From NCBI RefSeq assembly GCF_001281385.1, contig NZ_CP006911.1, positions 1,302,001 through 1,366,000 on the forward strand: a DNA stretch of 64,000 nt. The letters run 5' to 3'. Shown piece after piece: positions 37,225 to 45,045 of this stretch (position 1 is the first letter of the stretch; each line of letters starts with the position of its first letter). The position numbers were made by a program, and so were the translations under genes. The DNA comes from Candidatus Pseudothioglobus singularis PS1 (GTDB lineage: Bacteria; Pseudomonadota; Gammaproteobacteria; PS1; Pseudothioglobaceae). The notes beneath the pieces are model-generated. The model did no database searches and was not told the origin of the DNA. It saw only the letters and a list, made by a program, of their open reading frames with translations.

Positions 37225-37425
37225 GTGAAAATCTTTGTCAACGGTGAGGAAATTTCTCTCCCTCAAAATTCAAATATAGATGACCTTATTAATCAATTAG
37301 GCTTTCGAAATAAGCGAATTGCTGTTGAGATCAATGAATCAATTATCCCTAAATCAAAGCATTCTTCATTTTTTTTAGAGGCCAAAGACCGGATTGAGGT
37401 AATTGATGCAGTTGGCGGCGGCTAA
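37225..37425 (+). CDS. thiS: Sulfur carrier protein ThiS
   Basis: Ubiquitin-like 66-residue protein whose C-terminal glycine is thiocarboxylated to donate sulfur to the thiamine thiazole. It reads KIFVNGEEISLPQNSNIDDL, then KRIAVEINESIIPKS, and ends IEVIDAVGGG, the required Gly-Gly tail. The start is GTG. It stands alone between carA (divergent) and prmA (convergent), far from thiG at 6.8 kb. Confidence 0.93.
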   Translation: MKIFVNGEEISLPQNSNIDDLINQLGFRNKRIAVEINESIIPKSKHSSFFLEAKDRIEVIDAVGGG

Positions 37426-37442
37426 AAAATATCATAAAATTC

Positions 37443-38327
37443 TTAAGAAAATTTTCTAGTTGCTGAAATTCTATACCACTCATCTTTATTGGCAAGCTTA
37501 ATGCCAGTGAAGTTTTGAGAATAGCAACTGACTACTTCTTTAACCTGATCTTTTATAATTCCAGAAAGAAGGATGGTGCCATTTGATTTTAAAAACTCTG
37601 AAAAAAGAGGCTCTAATTCAATAATTGGATTTGCAAGTATATTTGCTATAAGTAAATCACACCGAGATGAATTATCTTGGTCCATTGAATGAATGGTATT
37701 AATGACATCATTGCAATGATTTTTATTGGCATTCTCATGACTTGCCATGACAGCCTGAGGGTCATTATCAATAGCTAAAACGCTTTTAGCTTTAAGCTTT
37801 GCAGCTGCTATCGCCAGAATTCCAGTTCCACAACCAAAATCAATGACGTCAAGGTTTACTGGTGGGTTTTCATCCAAGTATTCTAAACATAGACTTGTCG
37901 TTTGGTGCGTTCCAGTTCCAAAAGCTAGACCTGGATCCATCTCAATAACAATGGCTCCAGTTGATAGCTCCGGTTTTATATCCCATGAAGGGCATACCCA
38001 CAGCTTTTTTCCAAACTGCATTGCAGGAAAGTCTTTTTGACACTCTTTCTCCCAAACCTTATCTTTAAGGCTGGAGGCATCAGAAATATTAATATCACAG
38101 ATTTCTAAGATAGTCTTCTCTACATAATCCTTGCTCATTTCAGATGAAAACAAAGCTGTTACCGTAACTTTTTCCCATAAAGGCGTTGTTCCAACTGGAG
38201 GCTCATAGATATCATTACCTTGCGCATCTTTGAATGTAATCGATAGACTGCCAAGACCCACAAGCACTTCTGATATCAAATCTACTTCAGATTTTTGAAC
38301 TTCAAAAGATATTTGTTGCCAGTCCAT
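37443..38327 (-). CDS. prmA: Ribosomal protein L11 methyltransferase
   Basis: SAM-dependent methyltransferase acting on L11. The 294 residues show an N-terminal substrate domain starting DWQQISFEVQKSEVDLISEVL and the methyltransferase core with MDPGLAFGTGTHQTTSLCLEYL, motif I VIDFGCGTGILAIAAAKL, VLAIDNDPQAV and the NPIIELEPLF stretch. It lies 33 nt downstream of alaS on the same strand. Confidence 0.95.
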   Translation of the reverse strand: MDWQQISFEVQKSEVDLISEVLVGLGSLSITFKDAQGNDIYEPPVGTTPLWEKVTVTALFSSEMSKDYVEKTILEICDINISDASSLKDKVWEKECQKDFPAMQFGKKLWVCPSWDIKPELSTGAIVIEMDPGLAFGTGTHQTTSLCLEYLDENPPVNLDVIDFGCGTGILAIAAAKLKAKSVLAIDNDPQAVMASHENANKNHCNDVINTIHSMDQDNSSRCDLLIANILANPIIELEPLFSEFLKSNGTILLSGIIKDQVKEVVSCYSQNFTGIKLANKDEWYRISATRKFS

Positions 38328-38359
38328 TAACTAAGTCCTAGCACTTTACTTTTTCTTTT

Positions 38360-40960
38360 TTATTCAATTAAATCCTTAACAGACTCTAGTGCTTGGGCAA
38401 GTTTTTCTACATCAGTTCCACCACCTTGCGCCATATCTGCCCTTCCACCACCTTTACCTCCGATTTGGGATGCAACATGATTTAGAATATTTCCCGCTTG
38501 GTATTTATCAGTGAGATTTTTTGTGACGGCTGAGACAAGAGAAACTTTGTTGTTCGATACAACAGCTAAAACGACTATCGCAGAAACCAGCTTGTCTTTC
38601 AATGTATCAGCTAATTCTCTCAAATCTTTTGAGGAGACGCCTGAGACTTCAGTCGCAAGAAGTTTGAGCCCATTAACATCAATAGCATTCGTTATTAAAG
38701 TATCACTTTGATCGCTAGCTAATTGCTTTTGAAAGGTAGCGACTTGTTTCTCAAGACTTTTTTGATTGTTGATGAGCTGTTTTACTTTGTCGATAACTGC
38801 AGTTGAATTTGATTTTGTAAGATGAGCAATCATATTTATATTTTCTTCATTATTTTTATCGAGTTGATAAGCTTCTAAACCTGTAACTGCCTCAATCCTT
38901 CTAATTCCAAAGGCTATTCCACTCTCAGAAGTGATTTTGAATCTACCAATATCACCTAATCTTTGAACGTGCGTTCCCCCGCATAGCTCAACTGAAAAGT
39001 CATCATCTCCCATTGATAGAACCCTGACCTCTTCTCCATATTTTTCACCGAAAAGGGCCATAGCCCCCATCTTTTTTGCGGTTTTAATATCTGTTAACTC
39101 AGTGTTGACTTCTGTATTACCTAGAATTTGCTCATTCACTATAGCCTCAACTTGATCTAGGTCTGGTTGTAAGATTGGCTCATCTTGAGAGAAATCAAAT
39201 CTTAATTTATCTGATTCAACTAGGGATCCTTTTTGCTTGACCTGATCTCCCAAAACCTGCCTTAAAGCCTCATGAAGGAGATGGGTTGCAGAGTGGTTAC
39301 GCATAATTTTTTTTCTTCTATCTGTGTCTATTGCAACATCTACCTTATCACCAAGCTTAATAGATCCAGAATCAAGAATTCCATAGTGCTCATATGCATT
39401 GGAGGCTTGTTTTTGAGTATCTGTCACATTGAATAGACAGTCTTTATTGGATAAAATACCATGATCACCGCACTGACCTCCAGATTCACCATAAAAACTA
39501 CTTTTATCTAGAATTAAAATTGCTTTTTCGCCCTGATTTAATTCATTTGTAGATTGGGCTTCTTTAATGATCGCTTTAACAATAGCAGTATTTTCAAAGT
39601 GCTCATAACCTAAAAATTCAGTTGGATCTCCAATGGTTACATTAGATTTTTTGGACTCAAAATCGCCAGCATTTCTTGCACGATCTCTTTGTTGTGTCAT
39701 TTGTGAATCAAAGCCAGCCATGTCAATCTTCAAGCCCCTCTCTCTTGCAACGTCAGCTGTAAGGTCAACTGGGAAGCCATACGTATCATAGAGCTTAAAG
39801 GCTATATCTCCACTAATCTCATCGCCAGAAATGGCTTCAATTGCATTTTCAAGAATTCCCATACCCGTATCAAGAGTCTGAATAAATCGCCCCTCTTCTT
39901 TTTGCAGTGCTTGCTCTACTAATTCTTTACTCGATAAAAGTTCAGGATATGCTTTTTGATTTTGATTTGATAAAACGGATACCAGTTTATAGAAGAAGGT
40001 TTCACTAATTCCTAACTTGTGCCCATGACGAATTGCTCTTCTAATAATTCGTCTAAGTACATAACCTCTTCCCTCATTAGAAGGCATTATGCCATCAACA
40101 ATCATAAACGCTGTAGACCTTATATGATCTGCAATGACACGTACTGACGCATGGTTCTGCTTAATCTTTTCTTCTTTTGGAGTTAAGGCTACAACAGCGC
40201 TAGTCAACTCTTTAAAACTATCAATATCATAGTTATTATTTTCATGCTGAATAACAGCTGCCAATCTCTCAAGACCCATCCCAGTATCAACGCCAGTAGA
40301 CTTTAGAGGCACCAAAGTACCATCTATTTGACGATCGAATTGCATAAAAACTAAATTCCATATCTCAATGAATCTATCTCCATCCTCTTCTGGAGTTCCT
40401 GGCGGCCCACCTTCAATATGGTCTCCATGATCATAAAAAACCTCACTGCATGGTCCGCAAGGTCCTGTATCACCCATTTGCCAAAAATTATCTTTTGCAC
40501 CACATCTTGATATCCTATCAATAGGAAAGCCAATCTCATTAACCCATATATCTACAGCCTCATCATCGTCTTCAAACACACTTACCCAGAGCTTTTCTTT
40601 TGGAAGACCAAGCTCAACCGTTAAGAAATCCCAACAAAATCGAATTGCTTCGCTTTTAAAATAGTCGCCAAAACTAAAATTACCCAACATCTCAAAAAAT
40701 GTATGGTGCCTAGCGGTATATCCTACATTATCTAAATCATTATGTTTTCCACCAGCTCTGACACACCTTTGACACGAAACCGCTCTGTCGAAAGGCTTTT
40801 TTGCAGCACCAGTAAAAAAATCTTTGAAAGGAACCATTCCAGCGTTTACAAAGAGCAAAGTGTTGTCATTATGGGGAACTAAAGAAGCACTCTGCTGAAT
40901 TGAGTGTCCATTACTCTCAAAGTAAGTTAAAAATTTCTGACGAATTTCAGCAGTCTTCAT
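38360..40960 (-). CDS. alaS: Alanyl-tRNA synthetase
   Basis: Charges tRNA-Ala. From the ATG at 40960 (MKTAEIRQKFLTYFESNGH, matching the family N-terminus) it has 866 residues; an ATG six codons earlier is also open. It carries the class II aminoacylation core (SASLVPHNDNTLLFVNAGMVPFKD split motif, TARHHTFFEMLGNFSFGDYF, GMGLERLA), the editing domain with HSATHLLHEALR and CGGTHVQRLGDIG zinc/editing residues, and the C-Ala region ending GGKGGGRADMAQGGG. All modules are complete. Confidence 0.97.
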   Translation of the reverse strand: MKTAEIRQKFLTYFESNGHSIQQSASLVPHNDNTLLFVNAGMVPFKDFFTGAAKKPFDRAVSCQRCVRAGGKHNDLDNVGYTARHHTFFEMLGNFSFGDYFKSEAIRFCWDFLTVELGLPKEKLWVSVFEDDDEAVDIWVNEIGFPIDRISRCGAKDNFWQMGDTGPCGPCSEVFYDHGDHIEGGPPGTPEEDGDRFIEIWNLVFMQFDRQIDGTLVPLKSTGVDTGMGLERLAAVIQHENNNYDIDSFKELTSAVVALTPKEEKIKQNHASVRVIADHIRSTAFMIVDGIMPSNEGRGYVLRRIIRRAIRHGHKLGISETFFYKLVSVLSNQNQKAYPELLSSKELVEQALQKEEGRFIQTLDTGMGILENAIEAISGDEISGDIAFKLYDTYGFPVDLTADVARERGLKIDMAGFDSQMTQQRDRARNAGDFESKKSNVTIGDPTEFLGYEHFENTAIVKAIIKEAQSTNELNQGEKAILILDKSSFYGESGGQCGDHGILSNKDCLFNVTDTQKQASNAYEHYGILDSGSIKLGDKVDVAIDTDRRKKIMRNHSATHLLHEALRQVLGDQVKQKGSLVESDKLRFDFSQDEPILQPDLDQVEAIVNEQILGNTEVNTELTDIKTAKKMGAMALFGEKYGEEVRVLSMGDDDFSVELCGGTHVQRLGDIGRFKITSESGIAFGIRRIEAVTGLEAYQLDKNNEENINMIAHLTKSNSTAVIDKVKQLINNQKSLEKQVATFQKQLASDQSDTLITNAIDVNGLKLLATEVSGVSSKDLRELADTLKDKLVSAIVVLAVVSNNKVSLVSAVTKNLTDKYQAGNILNHVASQIGGKGGGRADMAQGGGTDVEKLAQALESVKDLIE

Positions 40961-41009
40961 TTTGAAATTGATTTGCATATAAATGAAACGATTATACTCA
41001 CAGCGCTAG

Positions 41010-41324
41010 TTAGTAAGCAAAAAACTCTTGAAGGCAATCACATAGATTTACTTGAACCTCAGATTCAAGTTCGCCTAATTTTTTAATAAAGCAATGCTTC
41101 TCAACTGCCCTAATTTGGTCAGTCATTATGAAGCCCTTTGCACCCTCAAAATTACAAGAAACCCGACTAGGAATTTCTTCGTATGATGTTGTCATCGGAG
41201 CTACCAAAAGACTTGTTATATTGTTGAGTTCATCAGGAGTCACAATGGCGCATAGACCCAAATTATCAACAACGCGCCCATACTCAGGGTTTTTCATAAC
41301 AAGCCAGACCTCAAAACGTTTCAT
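41010..41324 (-). CDS. MazF/PemK-family endoribonuclease toxin
   Basis: Probable mRNA interferase (104 aa). It begins KRFEVWLVMKNPEYG, the family start (R-x-E-V-W, normally followed by an active-site loop), with VAPMTTSYEEIPSRVSC carrying the conserved PMTTS-type Thr/Ser and GFIMTDQIRAVEK, the classic DQIR(A)xD-like stretch. Its start overlaps the antitoxin stop by one base. The P-G-S/G of typical MazF near residue 15-20 is changed here (NPEYGRVVDN), so activity should be tested. Possible functional name mazF. Confidence 0.87.
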   Translation of the reverse strand: MKRFEVWLVMKNPEYGRVVDNLGLCAIVTPDELNNITSLLVAPMTTSYEEIPSRVSCNFEGAKGFIMTDQIRAVEKHCFIKKLGELESEVQVNLCDCLQEFFAY

Positions 41325-41530
41325 TAGCTCTTACTCCATTCCCATTTTGCAGTTAGTTCATGTTCGCAATTGTTATCCCAACCTATTCTTACTTTTTTTT
41401 CAGGTGTTATTAGTAAACCGCTATCTAAAACCACAAAATCAAGCTCTTGGTCTTCAAGATTTGCAAGAGTGATGATTGGTTTAGGAATTCTGATACCTTG
41501 GGAGTTGCCAATTTTTATGATTTTTGCCAT
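41324..41530 (-). CDS. MazE/AbrB-family antitoxin
   Basis: A 68-residue swapped-hairpin AbrB-type protein: KIIKIGNSQGIRIPKPIITLANL is the DNA-binding half, and the acidic/aromatic C-terminus (HELTAKWEWSKS) is the likely toxin-binding tail. It precedes the toxin gene, the usual antitoxin-first order. The ATG follows directly after a perfect palindrome that covers the -10 box, fitting autoregulation by this protein. Confidence 0.88.
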   Translation of the reverse strand: MAKIIKIGNSQGIRIPKPIITLANLEDQELDFVVLDSGLLITPEKKVRIGWDNNCEHELTAKWEWSKS

Positions 41531-41565
41531 AATGTAATTATATTGTAATTACATTTTAAAAGCAA
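41531..41565 (-). promoter_or_regulatory. mazEF promoter with overlapping perfect palindrome (leaderless)
   Basis: On the minus strand TTGCTT (41565-41560), a 17-nt spacer and TATAAT (41542-41537) predict transcription starting at or next to the A of the mazE ATG (41530), so the mRNA would lack a leader. The 10-5-10 perfect inverted repeat AATGTAATTA / TAATTACATT (41531-41555) overlays the -10 and start site, an ideal operator for the MazE-MazF complex. Confidence 0.72.
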
Positions 41566-41571
41566 ACAGTG

Positions 41572-42186
41572 TCAATTTACAAATTCGAGACTTCCTGCGC
41601 CCTCTCTTAAAATAATGACATCATTTTCTGAAATATCTATAACTGTCGTTGGCTGAGGTGGGCAGTGACCTGAATCAATAATAAGATCAATTGAATTATT
41701 GAGAACTGTCTTCACATCATTACCATGGTAAAACTCGTAACCCTTCATAATTAATGAAACACTCATCATTGGCTCCATCAAATCCTCCAATATTGATTGC
41801 ACAATTGCATTACTTGAAACCCTCACACCAATTGTCTTTCTATTGCCATTCAGTAAACGATTAGGTATGTCTTTGGTTCCCTCAAGAATAAAGGTGTATG
41901 CACCTGGTAATATTTTTTTTAATAATCTAAATCCTGAGTTATTTAATTTTGCATACTCTCCAACATGGGACAAATCTTTAAGCATTAATGTAAAGTGATG
42001 GTGTCTTTTTAATTGTCTAATTTTTATAATTCTATCCATCGCATTCTTATTGCCTAATGCACATCCTAAAGCATAACCAGAGTCAGTTGGATAAGCTATT
42101 ACCGCGCCACTTTTTAAAGTTTCAGTTACTTTAGAAATAAGTCTTGACTGTGGGTTTTCAGGATGAATATCAAGGAATAAGGCCAT
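41572..42186 (-). CDS. yciO: YciO/YrdC/Sua5 family protein
   Basis: A 204-residue nucleotide/RNA-binding protein related to TsaC, with SGAVIAYPTDSGYALGCAL, IRQLKRHHHFTLMLKDLS (KRxxxxPFxL-like) and LNGNRKTIGVRVSS. The C-terminal VIDISENDVIILREGAGS matches YciO rather than TsaC. The start at 42186 overlaps the PHP-gene stop as TAATG; an ATG five codons earlier would lie inside that gene. YciO function is uncertain, with a t6A-related activity suggested for the family. Confidence 0.87.
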   Translation of the reverse strand: MALFLDIHPENPQSRLISKVTETLKSGAVIAYPTDSGYALGCALGNKNAMDRIIKIRQLKRHHHFTLMLKDLSHVGEYAKLNNSGFRLLKKILPGAYTFILEGTKDIPNRLLNGNRKTIGVRVSSNAIVQSILEDLMEPMMSVSLIMKGYEFYHGNDVKTVLNNSIDLIIDSGHCPPQPTTVIDISENDVIILREGAGSLEFVN

Positions 42187-43010
42187 TACATGTGACTCCA
42201 AACGGCTCTTTTAGGATTTGGTAGCTCAATCAAATTTCCTATTTGGACTCTTTGATTCGGCCATCCATGGAAATCTGAGCCACATGATGCTAGCAAATCA
42301 TGATCTTCAGCCCACTGATTTCCAAGAGCAATTTCCTCACTAGAACTATTTGCATTAACAACTTCAATACCATCTCCAGAAGCTTTTTTAAAGTCCCTAA
42401 TCAATTTTTTTATTTTGGTGTGAGTCATTCGATAACGAAAAGGATGTGCAATAAATGCTTTGCCTCCAGCTGATTGTATCCAATTGATAACCTCATCAAA
42501 ATCTTTCCACTCTACTCTTACACCTCCAGGCTTTTTTCCAGTGAGATATCGTCTGAAAACTGACTTCATATCTTTGCAATAACCTTCTTGAATTAACATC
42601 TGCGCAAAATGAGTTCTTGTAAGCATATGACCCCCACTTATCATTTGAGTTTTTTCTAATGCATCCTTAATTCCAGAACGCCACAAACTGAGAGCTATTT
42701 TTTCTGCTCTCATTTTTCTTAACTCTTTATTATGCTCCAGACCAGCTTGAAGTATATCATTATTAATATCAACTCCCAAACCAACTATATGGATAGCCAT
42801 ATTTTTCCAAAACGCAGATATTTCAACACCATTGATTAGATTCAAACCTACTTTTTCAGCTTCTAACTTAGCCTCAGCTATACCATCTGTTGTATCATGA
42901 TCAGTCAATGAAAATAAATCACAGCCAGCCCTGCTAGCTAAACTCACTACCTCACTGGGAGATAGTAATCCATCTGAATAGTATGAATGGTTGTGGAGAT
43001 CAGCTTTCAT
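42186..43010 (-). CDS. PHP-domain phosphoesterase (RNase AM / YciV type)
   Basis: A 274-residue metal-dependent PHP hydrolase. DLHNHSYYSDGLLSPSEVV (metal-binding HxH), FSLTDHDTTDGIAEA (DHD), INGVEISAFW, AFIAHPFRY and CGSDFHGWPN supply the metal ligands. The YciV/TrpH group includes a 5'-3' exonuclease (RNase AM) trimming 5S rRNA and short RNAs. The pairing with yciO, overlapping as TAATG, matches the gammaproteobacterial yciV-yciO order. Confidence 0.9.
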   Translation of the reverse strand: MKADLHNHSYYSDGLLSPSEVVSLASRAGCDLFSLTDHDTTDGIAEAKLEAEKVGLNLINGVEISAFWKNMAIHIVGLGVDINNDILQAGLEHNKELRKMRAEKIALSLWRSGIKDALEKTQMISGGHMLTRTHFAQMLIQEGYCKDMKSVFRRYLTGKKPGGVRVEWKDFDEVINWIQSAGGKAFIAHPFRYRMTHTKIKKLIRDFKKASGDGIEVVNANSSSEEIALGNQWAEDHDLLASCGSDFHGWPNQRVQIGNLIELPNPKRAVWSHM

Positions 43011-43103
43011 TATGCTTTTTATTATAAGCTAAAACTCAAATTAACTCTAAATTGCTAATTGTTTCTAAATAAATGAACAAGACAATGAAAAAAAATCATC
43101 CTG

Positions 43104-43132
43104 TTGGGATCAATTTCATTATTAACTATAAT
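43104..43132 (+). promoter_or_regulatory. Sigma-70 promoter for glmS
   Basis: TTGGGA (43104-43109), a 17-nt spacer and TATAAT (43127-43132) lie 28 nt before the glmS ATG. No glmS ribozyme structure is seen, as expected outside Firmicutes. Confidence 0.68.
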
Positions 43133-43160
43133 TAGATACTCTTTTTTTTAATTATTCGTT

Positions 43161-45008
43161 ATGTGTGGAATAGTTGGCGGTGTTACAAATTCAAATATTA
43201 CCCCCCTTCTTTTAGAGGGGTTAAATAGATTAGAGTACAGAGGTTATGATTCGTCTGGCCTTATTGTATTGTCAGAGAAGAATACTTTTAATAGGGCAAG
43301 GTCTGTTGGAAAAGTTAAAAATCTAGAGAAAAACTTAAATGAGAGAAGTAATAAGATAAAAGGCAACATTGGCATTGCTCATACAAGATGGGCAACCCAT
43401 GGTAAGCCATCTAATCTCAATGCGCATCCCCATATATCAAAGAACTCAGTTAGTGTAGTTCACAATGGAATTATTGAAAATTATGTTGCATTAAAAAATG
43501 ATCAAAAAAAGCTGGGTTATGAGTTTAAATCTGAAACAGATACTGAGGTTATAGCGCATGCAATTGACTATGCAATAAAATCAAGCAAAACTCTAATTGA
43601 ATCTGTTCAAAAAGTAGTTAAGTCATTAGAAGGCTCTTATGGACTTGGCATTATGTCCTCAAAATTCCCAGACCAAATCATCGCCACAAGAAAGGGCTCG
43701 CCTTTAGTGCTAGGGGTTAGTTCAAATGGAAATTATATTGCGTCTGATCAAATGGCATTATTATCAGAAACTAAAAAATTTATTTTTCTTGAAGAAGGTG
43801 ATGTTGCTGAAATCAAATTAGATAAGATTACAATTTTTGATCTTGATGGAAACTTGGTTGATCGGCCAGTGATAAAGTCCATGATTAAAGCAGGTCAAGT
43901 TGATAAGGGTATTTATGATCATTTCATGCAAAAAGAAATCTTTGAGCAGCCTCAAGCAATACGAGACACATTAGAGTCTAGAATTACTAATGATTCAGTT
44001 ATTACTTCATCCTTTGGTTACAAAGCTGATGAAATTTTCAAAAACATAAAACAAATTCAAATTGTTGCATGTGGAACTAGTTATAACGCAGGAATAGTAG
44101 CAAAATATTGGATTGAAGATATTGCTAAAATTCCATGTAACACTGAAATTGCAAGTGAGTATCGTTATCGTCGTCCAATTCTTTTGGATGATACTCTCTT
44201 TGTTACTCTTTCCCAGAGTGGAGAAACTGCTGACACTATAGAGGCTCTTAAGGCAGCCCAAAAAATAAATAATTCAATTAAATCTTTATGTATAAGCAAT
44301 ACTCCTGAATCAAGCCTTACAAGACTCTCTGATTTAACATTTTTAACTCATGCAGGACCTGAAATAGGTGTTGCAAGCACTAAAGCTTTCACAACTCAAT
44401 TAGTCTCTCTCGCCTTAATGCTTTGTTCCATTGGGAAATTACGCAATAAAATTGACAGAACTCAGGAAAAAGAAATTGTAGATGGCTTAAAAAAATTACC
44501 TGGACTTATCAATGAAACCCTCCATCAAGAAAATCAGATTAAAATCTTAGCAAATAGCTTTTTAGATAAAAATAGTACCCTATTTTTGGGAAGAGGCACA
44601 ATGCATGCTATTGCAATGGAGGGTGCCCTTAAACTTAAAGAAATAAGTTATATACATGCAGAAGCATATCCAGCAGGAGAGCTAAAGCATGGTCCATTAG
44701 CTTTAATTGATAAAAATATGCCTGTGATTGCTATTGCTCCTAATGATGAACTATTAGAAAAATTGAAATCAAATTTACAAGAAGTAAAGTCTAGAGGCTC
44801 TAAGATGATTGTTTTTGAGGATGAAAATTCTAAAGTTCAATCAATGGACTCAATGCAGGTGATACCAGTCACATCAAATTTAGGGAGAATTACAGCCCCA
44901 ATTATATTTACAATACCTTTACAATTGCTTAGCTACCATGTAGCTTTATTAAAAAATACAGATATTGACAAACCAAGAAATCTTGCCAAGTCTGTTACTG
45001 TAGAGTAG
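43161..45008 (+). CDS. glmS: Glutamine-fructose-6-phosphate aminotransferase (isomerizing)
   Basis: Makes glucosamine 6-phosphate for peptidoglycan and LPS. The 615 residues begin MCGIVGG, with Cys2 the nucleophile of the glutaminase domain (HTRWATHGKPSNLNAHPH follows). Two SIS isomerase domains contain CGTSYNAG, LSQSGETADT and LGRGTMHAIAMEGALKLKEISYIHAEAYPAGELKHGP, and the C-terminus DKPRNLAKSVTVE is the family tail. Length is standard. It marks the end of the housekeeping part before the surface-polysaccharide region. Confidence 0.97.
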   Translation: MCGIVGGVTNSNITPLLLEGLNRLEYRGYDSSGLIVLSEKNTFNRARSVGKVKNLEKNLNERSNKIKGNIGIAHTRWATHGKPSNLNAHPHISKNSVSVVHNGIIENYVALKNDQKKLGYEFKSETDTEVIAHAIDYAIKSSKTLIESVQKVVKSLEGSYGLGIMSSKFPDQIIATRKGSPLVLGVSSNGNYIASDQMALLSETKKFIFLEEGDVAEIKLDKITIFDLDGNLVDRPVIKSMIKAGQVDKGIYDHFMQKEIFEQPQAIRDTLESRITNDSVITSSFGYKADEIFKNIKQIQIVACGTSYNAGIVAKYWIEDIAKIPCNTEIASEYRYRRPILLDDTLFVTLSQSGETADTIEALKAAQKINNSIKSLCISNTPESSLTRLSDLTFLTHAGPEIGVASTKAFTTQLVSLALMLCSIGKLRNKIDRTQEKEIVDGLKKLPGLINETLHQENQIKILANSFLDKNSTLFLGRGTMHAIAMEGALKLKEISYIHAEAYPAGELKHGPLALIDKNMPVIAIAPNDELLEKLKSNLQEVKSRGSKMIVFEDENSKVQSMDSMQVIPVTSNLGRITAPIIFTIPLQLLSYHVALLKNTDIDKPRNLAKSVTVE

Positions 45009-45045
45009 TTTTGCATGGGTCCTTTTAAATAAAAAGCAAACTTAA

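Noticed and set aside
43040-43160. glmS ribozyme upstream of glmS
   Set aside because: The leader is only about 28 nt after the predicted -10 and shows no ribozyme core; ribozymes of this kind belong to Firmicutes.
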